64,000 nt of DNA from Candidatus Woesearchaeota archaeon (GTDB taxonomy: Archaea > Nanobdellota > Nanobdellia > Woesearchaeales > ARS49). A program made the translations under genes and the position numbers. Shown here piece after piece: positions 32,315-39,938 of the stretch; position 1 is the stretch's first letter; each line of letters begins with the position of its first letter. The stretch lies in NCBI GenBank assembly GCA_018302815.1, contig JAGVZE010000016.1, forward strand, positions 29,919-93,918, written 5' to 3'. The notes under the pieces are model-generated. The model had not been told where the DNA came from. It searched no databases and was given only the letters and a program-made list of their open reading frames with translations.

Positions 32315-33519
32315 GCGACGAAAGATTACGCGCGCAGCTTCGGAAGGCAAAAGAGACCGGAGAATGGATGCCGTATCTAGTTGCAGTACAAAGAACAGGA
32401 GTCTCTATTGAGGAAGCTCTAAAGGAAAGCGGCGGAGCCGCAATACCTCTCATACGAGACAACCCTGAAATTCTTTATGTATTAAACTGCAAGGTGCACG
32501 AACAAGCGATGGATTGGATGGGCAAAGCCGCAAAACTTCCAAGCGAATCTGCAATCATTTGCGCCACATACGCCGCGCTTGGAATGGAAGATGCAGCGAA
32601 TAATTTCCTCATAATCATACCTGACGAATTTCAACAGCAAGCGCGCAACCAAATGGCAATAGACGCTGAACAAAACAATCACCAGGAATTCGCAAACAGA
32701 ATACCCGGACAGACTGATTCAACTTTTGAATTAAGAGCCCACGCAGCAGCAGAGAACAGAAATTACCTGCGCGCCAAACAACTCATCCGCCTTTGCCGGC
32801 CAAGCCCTTCGCTATTAATGTCGCTAGCACGAATCGCAGCAGAGAATACAGATTATGACCAAGCAGAATCATTCGCGGCGAACGTGAATCCGTTGGAGCA
32901 AGCGTATCTTGAACTAACAGAAATCGCAAGTTCCAACGGCGATTTGGAAACAACACTCGCATTCTCAGAGAAGACAAGCCACTTGATACGAAAAGCACGA
33001 ATGCAAATCGCTGCAGTTTACGCGCATCACCAAGAATACCAAACAGCACAAGCATTCGCGCAAAACTCAAGCAACCCCGATGAAGCACATATGCGGATGG
33101 CACAAGCCTGCGCCAGCAAAAAAGACTACAAAAAAGCAGGACGGCTCGTGAACAAGATAAAACAAGCAGAATTTATACTAACCGCCTGCCACAAAATTGC
33201 AGTTCTAGCAGCGCAGAACAAAGACTACGATCAAACGCACATCTTCCTTCCATCACTACGTGAAGACCCAACACTGTTCGAAATGACGTTATGCGCGATA
33301 TCAAATGAAGCCGCAAAAAACAAAGACTACGCCAAGATTCCATTCTTTTGTCCAAGACCCGGCACAAACCGCACGCTAACCCTCGGATGCATCGCAAACG
33401 CGCAGCTAAGAAACGGAGACATCTCAATTGCGCTTCATACCGTTGAAAGCATGCAGAACCCTCAAGCGCAGTCGACATCATACTGCGATTTCGCAAGAGA
33501 ATTGAAAGGTGCACGATGA
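32311..33519 (+). CDS. Array protein, type IV with long helical repeat
   Basis: 402 residues. MSDERLRAQLRKAKETGEWM start, almost identical in DNA to the start of 37432 (32315-32402 against 37436-37523). Residues ~130-400 are a solenoid of ~33-residue units with A-x2-KDY-x2-A patterns (AAENTDYDQAESFA, ACASKKDYKKAGRL, AAQNKDYDQTHIFL), PPR/TPR-like. Longest helical member; likely a protein-binding scaffold. Confidence 0.72.
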   Translation: MSDERLRAQLRKAKETGEWMPYLVAVQRTGVSIEEALKESGGAAIPLIRDNPEILYVLNCKVHEQAMDWMGKAAKLPSESAIICATYAALGMEDAANNFLIIIPDEFQQQARNQMAIDAEQNNHQEFANRIPGQTDSTFELRAHAAAENRNYLRAKQLIRLCRPSPSLLMSLARIAAENTDYDQAESFAANVNPLEQAYLELTEIASSNGDLETTLAFSEKTSHLIRKARMQIAAVYAHHQEYQTAQAFAQNSSNPDEAHMRMAQACASKKDYKKAGRLVNKIKQAEFILTACHKIAVLAAQNKDYDQTHIFLPSLREDPTLFEMTLCAISNEAAKNKDYAKIPFFCPRPGTNRTLTLGCIANAQLRNGDISIALHTVESMQNPQAQSTSYCDFARELKGAR

Positions 33520-34106
33520 GCGATGAACGATTACGCGCTTTGGAACGGCGCTGGAATGAGACAGGAGCTGGCGCAGATAGGCAAAGATATGCGTTAGAAC
33601 TAAAACGCGCAGCAAGATACTCCGATGTGACTGACTTGTACCAGCCGCTGCTTGAAGGAAGATTCACATGTGAATTGAGGAACGAATACCTCGAGCAATC
33701 CGCAGTAAGTTTAGACCAAAGATACGTACTCAACATACTACTGCAGGAAATAACAGGGCTTGAAATGCAGTCATGGATTTTCGGAACGATTCTAGACGCG
33801 CCATCGACCAATCTTGAAATCGTGATCCGTGATCCTAAAGAAATTGATTCAGAAAGCGCATTGCCGGAACACATAGAAACCGCCAGAATCATACACCAAA
33901 CATGGATTACAGCAGAATTAGAAGAACGGCTCAAAGAAAGACACCCTTCGTTCAATTATCTTGAATTTCTTTTTAGCTCCAGTCAACCAAACCCAACCGA
34001 CGGCGAATGCACCAGCAGCATATTCTTCTCAATCGACAAGAATTCATACAACATCCAATATGCCACACAACCGCCAACAATTCCGCGGAGGATACGACTC
34101 ACATGA
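33516..34106 (+). CDS. Array protein, type I
   Basis: 196 residues, MSDERLRALERRWNETGAGA, VTDLYQPLLEGRFTCELRNE, end PRRIRLT. Closest to 36851 (TAVYQPLLEVQFTPELRDEY, end ERRIRLT). Central region diverged. ATGA into an element-bearing ORF. Confidence 0.7.
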   Translation: MSDERLRALERRWNETGAGADRQRYALELKRAARYSDVTDLYQPLLEGRFTCELRNEYLEQSAVSLDQRYVLNILLQEITGLEMQSWIFGTILDAPSTNLEIVIRDPKEIDSESALPEHIETARIIHQTWITAELEERLKERHPSFNYLEFLFSSSQPNPTDGECTSSIFFSIDKNSYNIQYATQPPTIPRRIRLT

Positions 34107-34444
34107 TGACTGAAACGCGCTTAGAGGAAATACGCCGGGGCGGGGATTGTCAGCTCACGGTAAACCGCAAAGCTTTTGAACCCCGTAATCCTTTCGGATA
34201 CCAAGTTCTCGGCTCGGCGGGCGAACCTAGATCGCCCATCCCCGGCGCAGATTTTTCTTTATTTTCTTCCTGTCAAGAACCGCCAAGACCAATTAATCTT
34301 CTGGCGGTTCTTGAGCACACTCGGAATTCTCTGCATAAATATTATTCCCAGAGAATTCCGATGCTTAAAGAACTTATCGACGATAAAGTTGGAAAGTTTA
34401 CGAGACAGATTGGAAATATGCAGACTTCTGAAGGTGCAAAATGA
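34103..34444 (+). CDS. Short array ORF carrying elements F and C
   Basis: 113 codons, MMTETRLEEIRRGGDCQLTV to DDKVGKFTRQIGNMQTSEGA, ATGA at both ends. Same plan as 22105 and 38797: family-like first residues, structured element in the middle, conserved KELIDDK end. In addition, the two-hairpin mobile element is inserted just before the LKELIDDK segment. Protein function doubtful. Confidence 0.4.
   Translation: MMTETRLEEIRRGGDCQLTVNRKAFEPRNPFGYQVLGSAGEPRSPIPGADFSLFSSCQEPPRPINLLAVLEHTRNSLHKYYSQRIPMLKELIDDKVGKFTRQIGNMQTSEGAK
34133..34270 (+). ncRNA. Structured element F
   Basis: CGCCGGGG (34133-34140) with CCCCGGCG (34240-34247). CGGGG/CCCCG (34141-34145 with 34181-34185) around CACGG-TAAACCGCAAAG. 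ATCC-TTTC-GGAT (34188-34199). GGGCGA/TCGCCC (34219-34224 with 34232-34237). T-rich run from 34251. Compared with E and G the inner stems have changed on both sides while keeping pairing. The fourth helix differs most. Confidence 0.6.
34271..34363 (+). repeat. Two-hairpin element, copy C, inserted in the array
   Basis: TGTC, stem 1 CAAGAACCGCCA (12 bp, 34274-34285 with 34302-34313), linker GAGCACAC (34313-34320), stem 2 TCGGAATTCTCTG (13 bp, 34321-34333 with 34349-34361), end TTCCGATG. The equivalent sites at 22268 and 38967 run directly from the T-rich tract into TTAAAGAACTTATCGA, so this is a ~93-bp insertion with identifiable empty sites. Confidence 0.85.
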
Positions 34445-35298
34445 GTGACGAACTATTAAGAAAAATGGAACGAGAAAACTCGAAAGAAATGGTTCTGCCG
34501 CAACGTAGACTCGCCGATTACCTGCGTGCCGGAAATCTTGATGAGGCAGCAAATGCCGCACGTGAAGTTGTGAATGGAGGAGAATATGCACGTGATGCGA
34601 TCTATGCACTAAGAGAGAGACCGCTAGCATGCACCGGGACCGCGTGGATAATTGGAGTTACAAATAGAATCTCCCTTAGATTGCCAGGACGCACAAAATC
34701 AACAGAAGTTGACACCGATATGCTCAAAATAGATGCAGACCTCGATCATCTCGCATATGCGTCCAATAAATTACACATTCTAACTCGCAGCCCACAGTCC
34801 ATCGTACGCATCGATTTTGAAGGAAACGTTGAAAAAGCGATCATAGAAGAACCGATATCCAGAATTCTTTCCGACGAACCGCTTGCACAAATAAGATACT
34901 ATCACGACTCCCAATCAAGCCGATTTGTAAACTTTGAACACCCTCTTGTTCACGGATTTATCACAGCGTTCGGACTAAATAAGCGAACAATCTTCACATT
35001 AGCTGGCGGCAAAGTATTTGCCAGCCAAGGAGATCAAATAGCAGATTTGGGATCATTTCAAGGCGTGGCATTCTATGAAGACGGACAGGTCTTCCTAGAC
35101 TACCAACTAGATCAATCACGGCAAATCCCAACATTCCCATTAGGAAGCCGGCTTCACCAGGGCAGAAATTATACCGATGCACCATACCACCTCGCACAAT
35201 TCACACGTGGTTTTGGCAAACCAACACTTTTTGAATTGCCCTTGGCCGCACTCCTAGCACTTGAAAAAGCATGCCAACACGAAGGTAAAAATGTCTGA
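34441..35298 (+). CDS. Array protein, type III
   Basis: 285 residues, MSDELLRKMERENSKEMVLP. TPR-like unit (RAGNLDEAANAAREVVNGGE), PLACTGTAWIIGVTN where others have YAWTG, a beta-rich body (LHILTRSPQSIVRIDFEGNV, VFASQGDQIADLGSF), end FELPLAALLALEKACQ. Its end overlaps the next start by 8 bases. Confidence 0.7.
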   Translation: MSDELLRKMERENSKEMVLPQRRLADYLRAGNLDEAANAAREVVNGGEYARDAIYALRERPLACTGTAWIIGVTNRISLRLPGRTKSTEVDTDMLKIDADLDHLAYASNKLHILTRSPQSIVRIDFEGNVEKAIIEEPISRILSDEPLAQIRYYHDSQSSRFVNFEHPLVHGFITAFGLNKRTIFTLAGGKVFASQGDQIADLGSFQGVAFYEDGQVFLDYQLDQSRQIPTFPLGSRLHQGRNYTDAPYHLAQFTRGFGKPTLFELPLAALLALEKACQHEGKNV

Positions 35299-35845
35299 CG
35301 AACGACTACGCGCTTTGGAACGTGAAGCAAGAAGCACAGGGCAGTGGTGTGGGTATTTAGTGGAAGCGAAGCGGGCAGGAAAAACGCTCGCGGATGTACT
35401 GCGCGAGACGAAAGGAGCGACCATTAATGACATTCAAACTTATTCACAGGAGTTCGAACTATACCACAAGGAACTTCAGCCGATCATCGAACAGACAAGA
35501 GCCTGCCTTGAAAGAGCAAGCATTAACAGCCATACACGCGAAGACTACCACGAAATCGCTCAAGCATACGGCCTAATCGGAGACAATGAGCGAGAACGCT
35601 TTGTAAGAGACCAAGAATTAGCGGAAGAACGCACAAGAAAAAACTCATACGAATGGCTTGGCTTGGAAGCGTATGCGCAAGCCTGCAATCATAAGCAAGA
35701 AGAACACATCAGAAGACTTGCGAGAATCGCGCACAAAGGAAGAACTGAAGAAGCCCTCAATGGAGTCGTCGCGCTGGACGGAGACTGCTGGGCAAGAGCG
35801 TACCTAACGATTGCGCGAACAATACTTGGAGAAGTGCCGCTATGA
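35291..35845 (+). CDS. Array protein, type IV
   Basis: 184 residues from ATG 35291 (upstream in-frame ATG lies within the previous gene). MSDERLRALEREARSTGQWC, GYLVEAKRAGKTLADVLRET, then an all-helical body ending YLTIARTILGEVPL. Shares the type IV opening (GYLVxAxRAG) with 32311, 36258 and 37432. ATGA into the P-loop relative. Confidence 0.68.
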   Translation: MSDERLRALEREARSTGQWCGYLVEAKRAGKTLADVLRETKGATINDIQTYSQEFELYHKELQPIIEQTRACLERASINSHTREDYHEIAQAYGLIGDNERERFVRDQELAEERTRKNSYEWLGLEAYAQACNHKQEEHIRRLARIAHKGRTEEALNGVVALDGDCWARAYLTIARTILGEVPL

Positions 35846-36261
35846 CAAACCTTGGAATGCACAGCACGCGCATATTAAGACTTGAGGAAGGCATTGCGTT
35901 CCTAGACGACATGGTTTACAGGCATTCGCCCGCAGTCATATCACTGCACGGCAACGAGGAATTAAATCGAACGCTCGCGAACGAACTCAGTTCACGGCTA
36001 GAACATAGGAGCAAGCACGGAATCTTCACATCAGACAAAAATCCGAATACAGCCCAAGCGGATTTCTACCTGATATCCTCAGAAGAACGGCCCTGCATCG
36101 CAGCGCAGAACATAGAAAAACATTTCTCTAAACAACCCAATGCGAAACTACTCGTCGTCGAACGCAAACTCCTAGAAGAAACCCTTTTAAAAGAAAAATA
36201 CGATTTATCGCACGGAGCGTATTGCGCAGTCGTAGTCGTGGATGCTGAGGGAAGAATATGA
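35842..36261 (+). CDS. Degenerate P-loop NTPase relative
   Basis: 139 residues. Paralogue of 40887: HSPAVISLHGNEELNRTLAN aligns with HPAVIAIHGQPNSGKSTLCK, so the Walker A GxxxxGK(S/T) has been lost. Also shared: YLISSEERP against YLLQDTPPH, and the end AYCAVVVVDAEGR against DYTIIIDNDHATR. Likely cannot bind nucleotide in the usual way; could be a pseudoenzyme partner. Confidence 0.6.
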   Translation: MTNLGMHSTRILRLEEGIAFLDDMVYRHSPAVISLHGNEELNRTLANELSSRLEHRSKHGIFTSDKNPNTAQADFYLISSEERPCIAAQNIEKHFSKQPNAKLLVVERKLLEETLLKEKYDLSHGAYCAVVVVDAEGRI

Positions 36262-36854
36262 GTGATGAACGATTGCGCGCGGAACACAGAAGAGGACGAA
36301 AGAGCGGAGAATGGATGCAGTATTTAGTTGCAGCGCAAAGAGCAGGAATATCACTAGAAGACGCGCTGCTTGAAACGCAAGGAAAAGCAATCGAACTCAT
36401 ACAAACAAACGCTTCTGACCTTTCCAGATTCTCAGATGAAGTCAATGCAAAAATCGCAGAATGGATGTTCACCGTCGAAGGACTCCCATGCGAATCAAGC
36501 AATCCGCAACTTAAAAATGACTGCTTGGTTTGGACATACGCAGTGCTCGCAATGCCACAAAAAGCGCGCGAATACCTGCCTCGCATCTGGTACACGCAAA
36601 ACCAGACCGCATTCGAAAAACTAATAGCATCGCCCACTGAAGAAGAAATAAACCGCTTGAACCCTTCCACGGATATGACTGTGATTCTGCACAACTCAAA
36701 ACAAGCCGAACAAGCACAAACCATAGCACTTGAACTTAAAAAAGGCAACATGGAGTTAGCTGAAAAAGAAGTCAAAACATTACTTCCCGTACACCAATTC
36801 AGAGCGTATATCGACTTTTCATTCATACTAAAAAACAGAGAGGGCGCGCAATGA
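36258..36854 (+). CDS. Array protein, type IV
   Basis: 198 residues, MSDERLRAEHRRGRKSGEWM, QYLVAAQRAGISLEDALLET. All-helical; central LVWTYAVLAMPQKAREYLP and end YIDFSFILKNREGAQ match 37432 (LVWTYLVLDRIDKARKH, YLDLSFTLKNKEY). ATGA on both sides. Confidence 0.7.
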   Translation: MSDERLRAEHRRGRKSGEWMQYLVAAQRAGISLEDALLETQGKAIELIQTNASDLSRFSDEVNAKIAEWMFTVEGLPCESSNPQLKNDCLVWTYAVLAMPQKAREYLPRIWYTQNQTAFEKLIASPTEEEINRLNPSTDMTVILHNSKQAEQAQTIALELKKGNMELAEKEVKTLLPVHQFRAYIDFSFILKNREGAQ

Positions 36855-37435
36855 CAGACGAACGATTGCGCGCGTTCGAGCGAAGATGGAGAGAAACAGG
36901 AGCTGCAGATGACAGACAGCGCTATGCAACAGAACTCAGAAGAGCAGGAAGATATTCCGCCGTGACTGCCGTGTATCAGCCGCTGCTCGAAGTACAATTC
37001 ACCCCTGAATTGAGGGATGAATACTTTACGCACTCGTCACTCACAGAAACCAGACGAACACTCCTTAATAGCTTGCTGCCCAACATAACTGCCAGCATAA
37101 GACAATCATGGCTCTGTGGACCGGTTCTTGTCGGGCACGATGAGCATCTTTCAATCATAACATACGATCATGCGAACCCCATCTCAAATCACAATAGGAT
37201 TCCTCGCGAAACATTCATAGAAGATGCGCGCGCGGCAACAAAAAGCACGCGAAGTTTCAACAAACTCATCATGAGAATTCCGCAACCACTATGGCCTCCG
37301 ATTGAAGATATCGCAGCACATTTCTTTGGAACACCCTGCCAACAGTCAGTCACATTCGAAAAAGGCATAGCCATCTACCACACACTTCGGCCATTCGAAC
37401 TCAACCCTTGCGAACGCAGGATACGACTAACATGA
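36851..37435 (+). CDS. Array protein, type I
   Basis: 194 residues, MTDERLRAFERRWRETGAAD, RYSAVTAVYQPLLEVQFTPE, end LNPCERRIRLT. Relative of 33516. ATGA on both sides. No known domain. Confidence 0.7.
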   Translation: MTDERLRAFERRWRETGAADDRQRYATELRRAGRYSAVTAVYQPLLEVQFTPELRDEYFTHSSLTETRRTLLNSLLPNITASIRQSWLCGPVLVGHDEHLSIITYDHANPISNHNRIPRETFIEDARAATKSTRSFNKLIMRIPQPLWPPIEDIAAHFFGTPCQQSVTFEKGIAIYHTLRPFELNPCERRIRLT

Positions 37436-38091
37436 CAGACGAAAGACTACGCGCGCAGCTTCGGAAGGCAAAAGAGACCGGAGAATGGATGCAGTATCTA
37501 GTTGCTGCACAAAGAGCAGGAATTTCACTAGAAGACGCTCTGCTTGAGACAAAGGGAGCTGCGATTGAGTTGATACAGACACACTCCGATGCGCTTTATC
37601 GATTTTCGGATGATGTTGAGGCGAAAATAACACAGTGGATGACGCTGGCGGAAGGCATTCCGAACTGCACGTATCATACTTTAAACGTTCAACCAGAGTT
37701 ACTCGTTTGGACGTACTTAGTCCTTGATAGAATCGATAAGGCTCGCAAACACCGCTCACGATGGGAACACAAAGAACTTGGCAATCCATCAATCGACACA
37801 TTTTTCAAAAATCCAAAAGGGACATTCCATCGCAACTCTGAACGAATGTACAATTTAGTATTCCACGGCACCTTACGGCATGAAATCCAGCATCAAAGAA
37901 GACTGATTGCCCGAAACCTTCGTAACGGAAACTTGCCACTCGCAGAAGAATTCACCCCCTTGCTTTCAGAAGAAGATAAATTTCTCACCTATCTCGATTT
38001 ATCGTTCACGCTAAAGAACAAGGAGTATAAAAATGACAGACGAAAGACTACGCGCGTTCGAACGCAGATGGAAAGAAACAGGAGCTGGTGA
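37432..38091 (+). CDS. Array protein, type IV, stop lost by one-base change
   Basis: 219 residues from ATG 37432, MTDERLRAQLRKAKETGEWM. The sister gene 36258 ends at the ATGA junction after LKNREGAQ; here LKNKEYKN runs on for ~18 residues in the wrong frame through the start of the next gene. One more A in the A5 tract before ATG 38033 would restore a TGA overlapping that ATG. The extension DRRKTTRVRTQMERNRSW is thus artefactual or recent. Confidence 0.65.
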   Translation: MTDERLRAQLRKAKETGEWMQYLVAAQRAGISLEDALLETKGAAIELIQTHSDALYRFSDDVEAKITQWMTLAEGIPNCTYHTLNVQPELLVWTYLVLDRIDKARKHRSRWEHKELGNPSIDTFFKNPKGTFHRNSERMYNLVFHGTLRHEIQHQRRLIARNLRNGNLPLAEEFTPLLSEEDKFLTYLDLSFTLKNKEYKNDRRKTTRVRTQMERNRSW

Positions 38092-38800
38092 TGACCTCAC
38101 GCGTTACGTCACAGAATTAGGACGCGCAGACAAAACTCTAGAAGAAGCGCTTGAAGTTACACAGGGACGTATGCTCAGAGTTATCAGAGAACAACCTGAA
38201 CTGGCGCCTCACTATGCCTGCCGCAAAGATGCGCTCATAAACGAATGGATCCAAAAAGCAGACGATGAACGAAGAACGCGTTTATCTGATCCTGCTTGGT
38301 TTGGCCGTCCGGGCGATACACTCTCAGGCATCATGATCGCAGGATATCAAGCACTTGGAAGAGCAAACGATGCGGAAAGAGTTCGCTCAGAATGGGTTCC
38401 TGCAATCTATTCATACGACTCATTCGTTGAATGCGCCCGCGCAAGACTGCTGCCATCCATCAGACTTTTCGATAGCACAGAATCGCTCTCTCAAAACGAA
38501 CGAAATGCACGATATGAACGAATAACAGAAGCGAACGCCACAGAACGCCAATTCATCCTACTTCTCGCACTGCGCGAAATCATCGACCTGATAAGTTACG
38601 AACGCGCAAAAAACGCGATAAGCCCATCACTACACCCTCACGCACACTACCTAAGTGCGCACTATTTAGCAAAAATCGGCAAATACCGCAATGCCCTTGA
38701 AATCATTGATACCGACCGAAACGGACTTACCAGAATAGCATCTTACGTGAGCTTGGCCGCACGCCTAAACGGAACACCATTCGAGGAAAGATTACAATGA
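38033..38800 (+). CDS. Array protein, type IV-related
   Basis: 255 residues. The opening MTDERLRAFERRWKETGAGD is of type I style, but the following region (RADKTLEEALEVTQGRMLRV, INEWIQKADDE) is type IV-like, so it looks like a recombinant of two types. AAGGAG precedes the ATG. All-helical; end YVSLAARLNGTPFEERLQ. ATGA into an element-bearing ORF. Confidence 0.68.
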   Translation: MTDERLRAFERRWKETGAGDDLTRYVTELGRADKTLEEALEVTQGRMLRVIREQPELAPHYACRKDALINEWIQKADDERRTRLSDPAWFGRPGDTLSGIMIAGYQALGRANDAERVRSEWVPAIYSYDSFVECARARLLPSIRLFDSTESLSQNERNARYERITEANATERQFILLLALREIIDLISYERAKNAISPSLHPHAHYLSAHYLAKIGKYRNALEIIDTDRNGLTRIASYVSLAARLNGTPFEERLQ

Positions 38801-39045
38801 TTGGATCACAGGTACAAGAAGTACGCCGGGGCAGGGAATTTCAATCCCACAGCGAGAAAACCGCAAGATATTTGAACCCTGACGACCTTTCAGGTCACAG
38901 TTTCTCGGACTGCTGCCTTACCGGGTTCAGCGCACCCCGGCGCAGATTTTTCTTTAATTTTTCTCTTAAAGAACTTATCGACGATAAAATTGGAAAGTTT
39001 ACGAGCCAGATGGGAAATATGCAAACTTCTGAAGGTGCGAAATGA
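38797..39045 (+). CDS. Short array ORF carrying structured element G
   Basis: 82 codons, MIGSQVQEVRRGREFQSHSE to KIGKFTSQMGNMQTSEGAK, ATGA overlaps both sides. Same plan as 22105 and 34103. The last ~25 codons are nearly identical in DNA to those of 34103. Coding role uncertain. Confidence 0.4.
   Translation: MIGSQVQEVRRGREFQSHSEKTARYLNPDDLSGHSFSDCCLTGFSAPRRRFFFNFSLKELIDDKIGKFTSQMGNMQTSEGAK
38824..38967 (+). ncRNA. Structured element G
   Basis: CGCCGGGG (38824-38831) with CCCCGGCG (38935-38942). CAGGG/CCCTG (38832-38836 with 38877-38881). GACC-TTTCA-GGTC (38884-38896). CAGT-TTCTCGG-ACTG (38898-38912). GCTG/CAGC around CTTACCGGGTT. U-run from 38946. Relative to element E: CTGGG/CCCAG has become CAGGG/CCCTG and GCC/GGC has become GACC/GGTC, paired changes that argue for a selected structure. 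Confidence 0.6.
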
Positions 39046-39938
39046 GTGACGAAAGACTACGCGCGCTTGAGCGGAACGCTGCAAGAAATGCAGCAGATAC
39101 CGGAGCGCTCGAGCAGCTCATGACGGAACAAGAACGAATAGGAGATACAGCGACAGCGGCGCAAACAGGAAGACGCATCCTCGAACTTAACATCAACAAT
39201 GAAAATGCGCGAGAACTTGTTGCAAGATACGCGCCACTATCATGGACAGGAACTATTGAATTGCCACAAGATAAAGGCTGTTGGCGCTTCACCGCAAGGG
39301 AAGGCAGGCACCAGTATGAATTAGACCTCTCGCGAGATAAACCTCATCCCGGAATCATCCGAGATATCGCATACGCAGCAGATACATTCACCATTCTCAC
39401 CCGCGCGCCACCTGAACGCGCCGCGGACCTATTCGAGTTCACGCTCAATTGCCGCAAATACACTTCCATCCCGGGCACCATCATAAACCTCGTCTCAGAC
39501 AATCAACGACGCCTCGTTTTAACTGAAGAACCAAGAAGTGAAAGCGTACTTTTGCAAATCAACCCCGACGACAGCGAAATAGCAAGACTATTCGCAGGAC
39601 TCGATGAACCCCATGAAATCAGTTACTGGCATCGCGGCATAATCCCCACAATGGCAGGCAGCTCACAGCACAGCCCATGGATATGCGAGGACCAGTCCAT
39701 GGACTTCTTCAGCCCACAAACCACCCTCTTTCGCCCACTGCGTCAGGTAACAGCAAGCACCCCCGCAATAGCGTATGGAAATACAGTCGTTCCAGCAACT
39801 TCACGGCTCGCACGCAAAATCAACCAAGCCGCGTCAGAAAGCGACCTTGCGAGTGTCTACGACGGATTCACACGAGTGCTCATAGAAATTCCAATCAAAA
39901 TGCTCAACGCGCTAAGAAAATACGCAGGTGGAAGATGA
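39042..39938 (+). CDS. Array protein, type III
   Basis: 298 residues, MSDERLRALERNAARNAADT; TPR-like TATAAQTGRRILELNINNEN, PLSWTGTIELPQDKG, beta-rich body, end VLIEIPIKMLNALRKYAGG. Its helical unit resembles 29500 (LVGRQLLEGNVNNNSARE). ATGA both sides. Confidence 0.7.
   Translation: MSDERLRALERNAARNAADTGALEQLMTEQERIGDTATAAQTGRRILELNINNENARELVARYAPLSWTGTIELPQDKGCWRFTAREGRHQYELDLSRDKPHPGIIRDIAYAADTFTILTRAPPERAADLFEFTLNCRKYTSIPGTIINLVSDNQRRLVLTEEPRSESVLLQINPDDSEIARLFAGLDEPHEISYWHRGIIPTMAGSSQHSPWICEDQSMDFFSPQTTLFRPLRQVTASTPAIAYGNTVVPATSRLARKINQAASESDLASVYDGFTRVLIEIPIKMLNALRKYAGGR

Noticed and set aside
33173..33955. 260-residue minus-strand ORF inside the array (also 36128-37033)
   Set aside because: Both are antisense to well-supported array genes; their Ser/Cys/Arg-rich composition is what the complement of those codons gives.
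34271..34363. Two-hairpin element as a simple intrinsic terminator
   Set aside because: No U-run follows either stem, and it occurs in both orientations relative to genes; insertion evidence points to a mobile repeat.
39677..39934. 86-codon upstream extension of the 39935 gene
   Set aside because: Entirely within the previous gene in another frame; the ATGA junction and MSDERVR start mark the true beginning.
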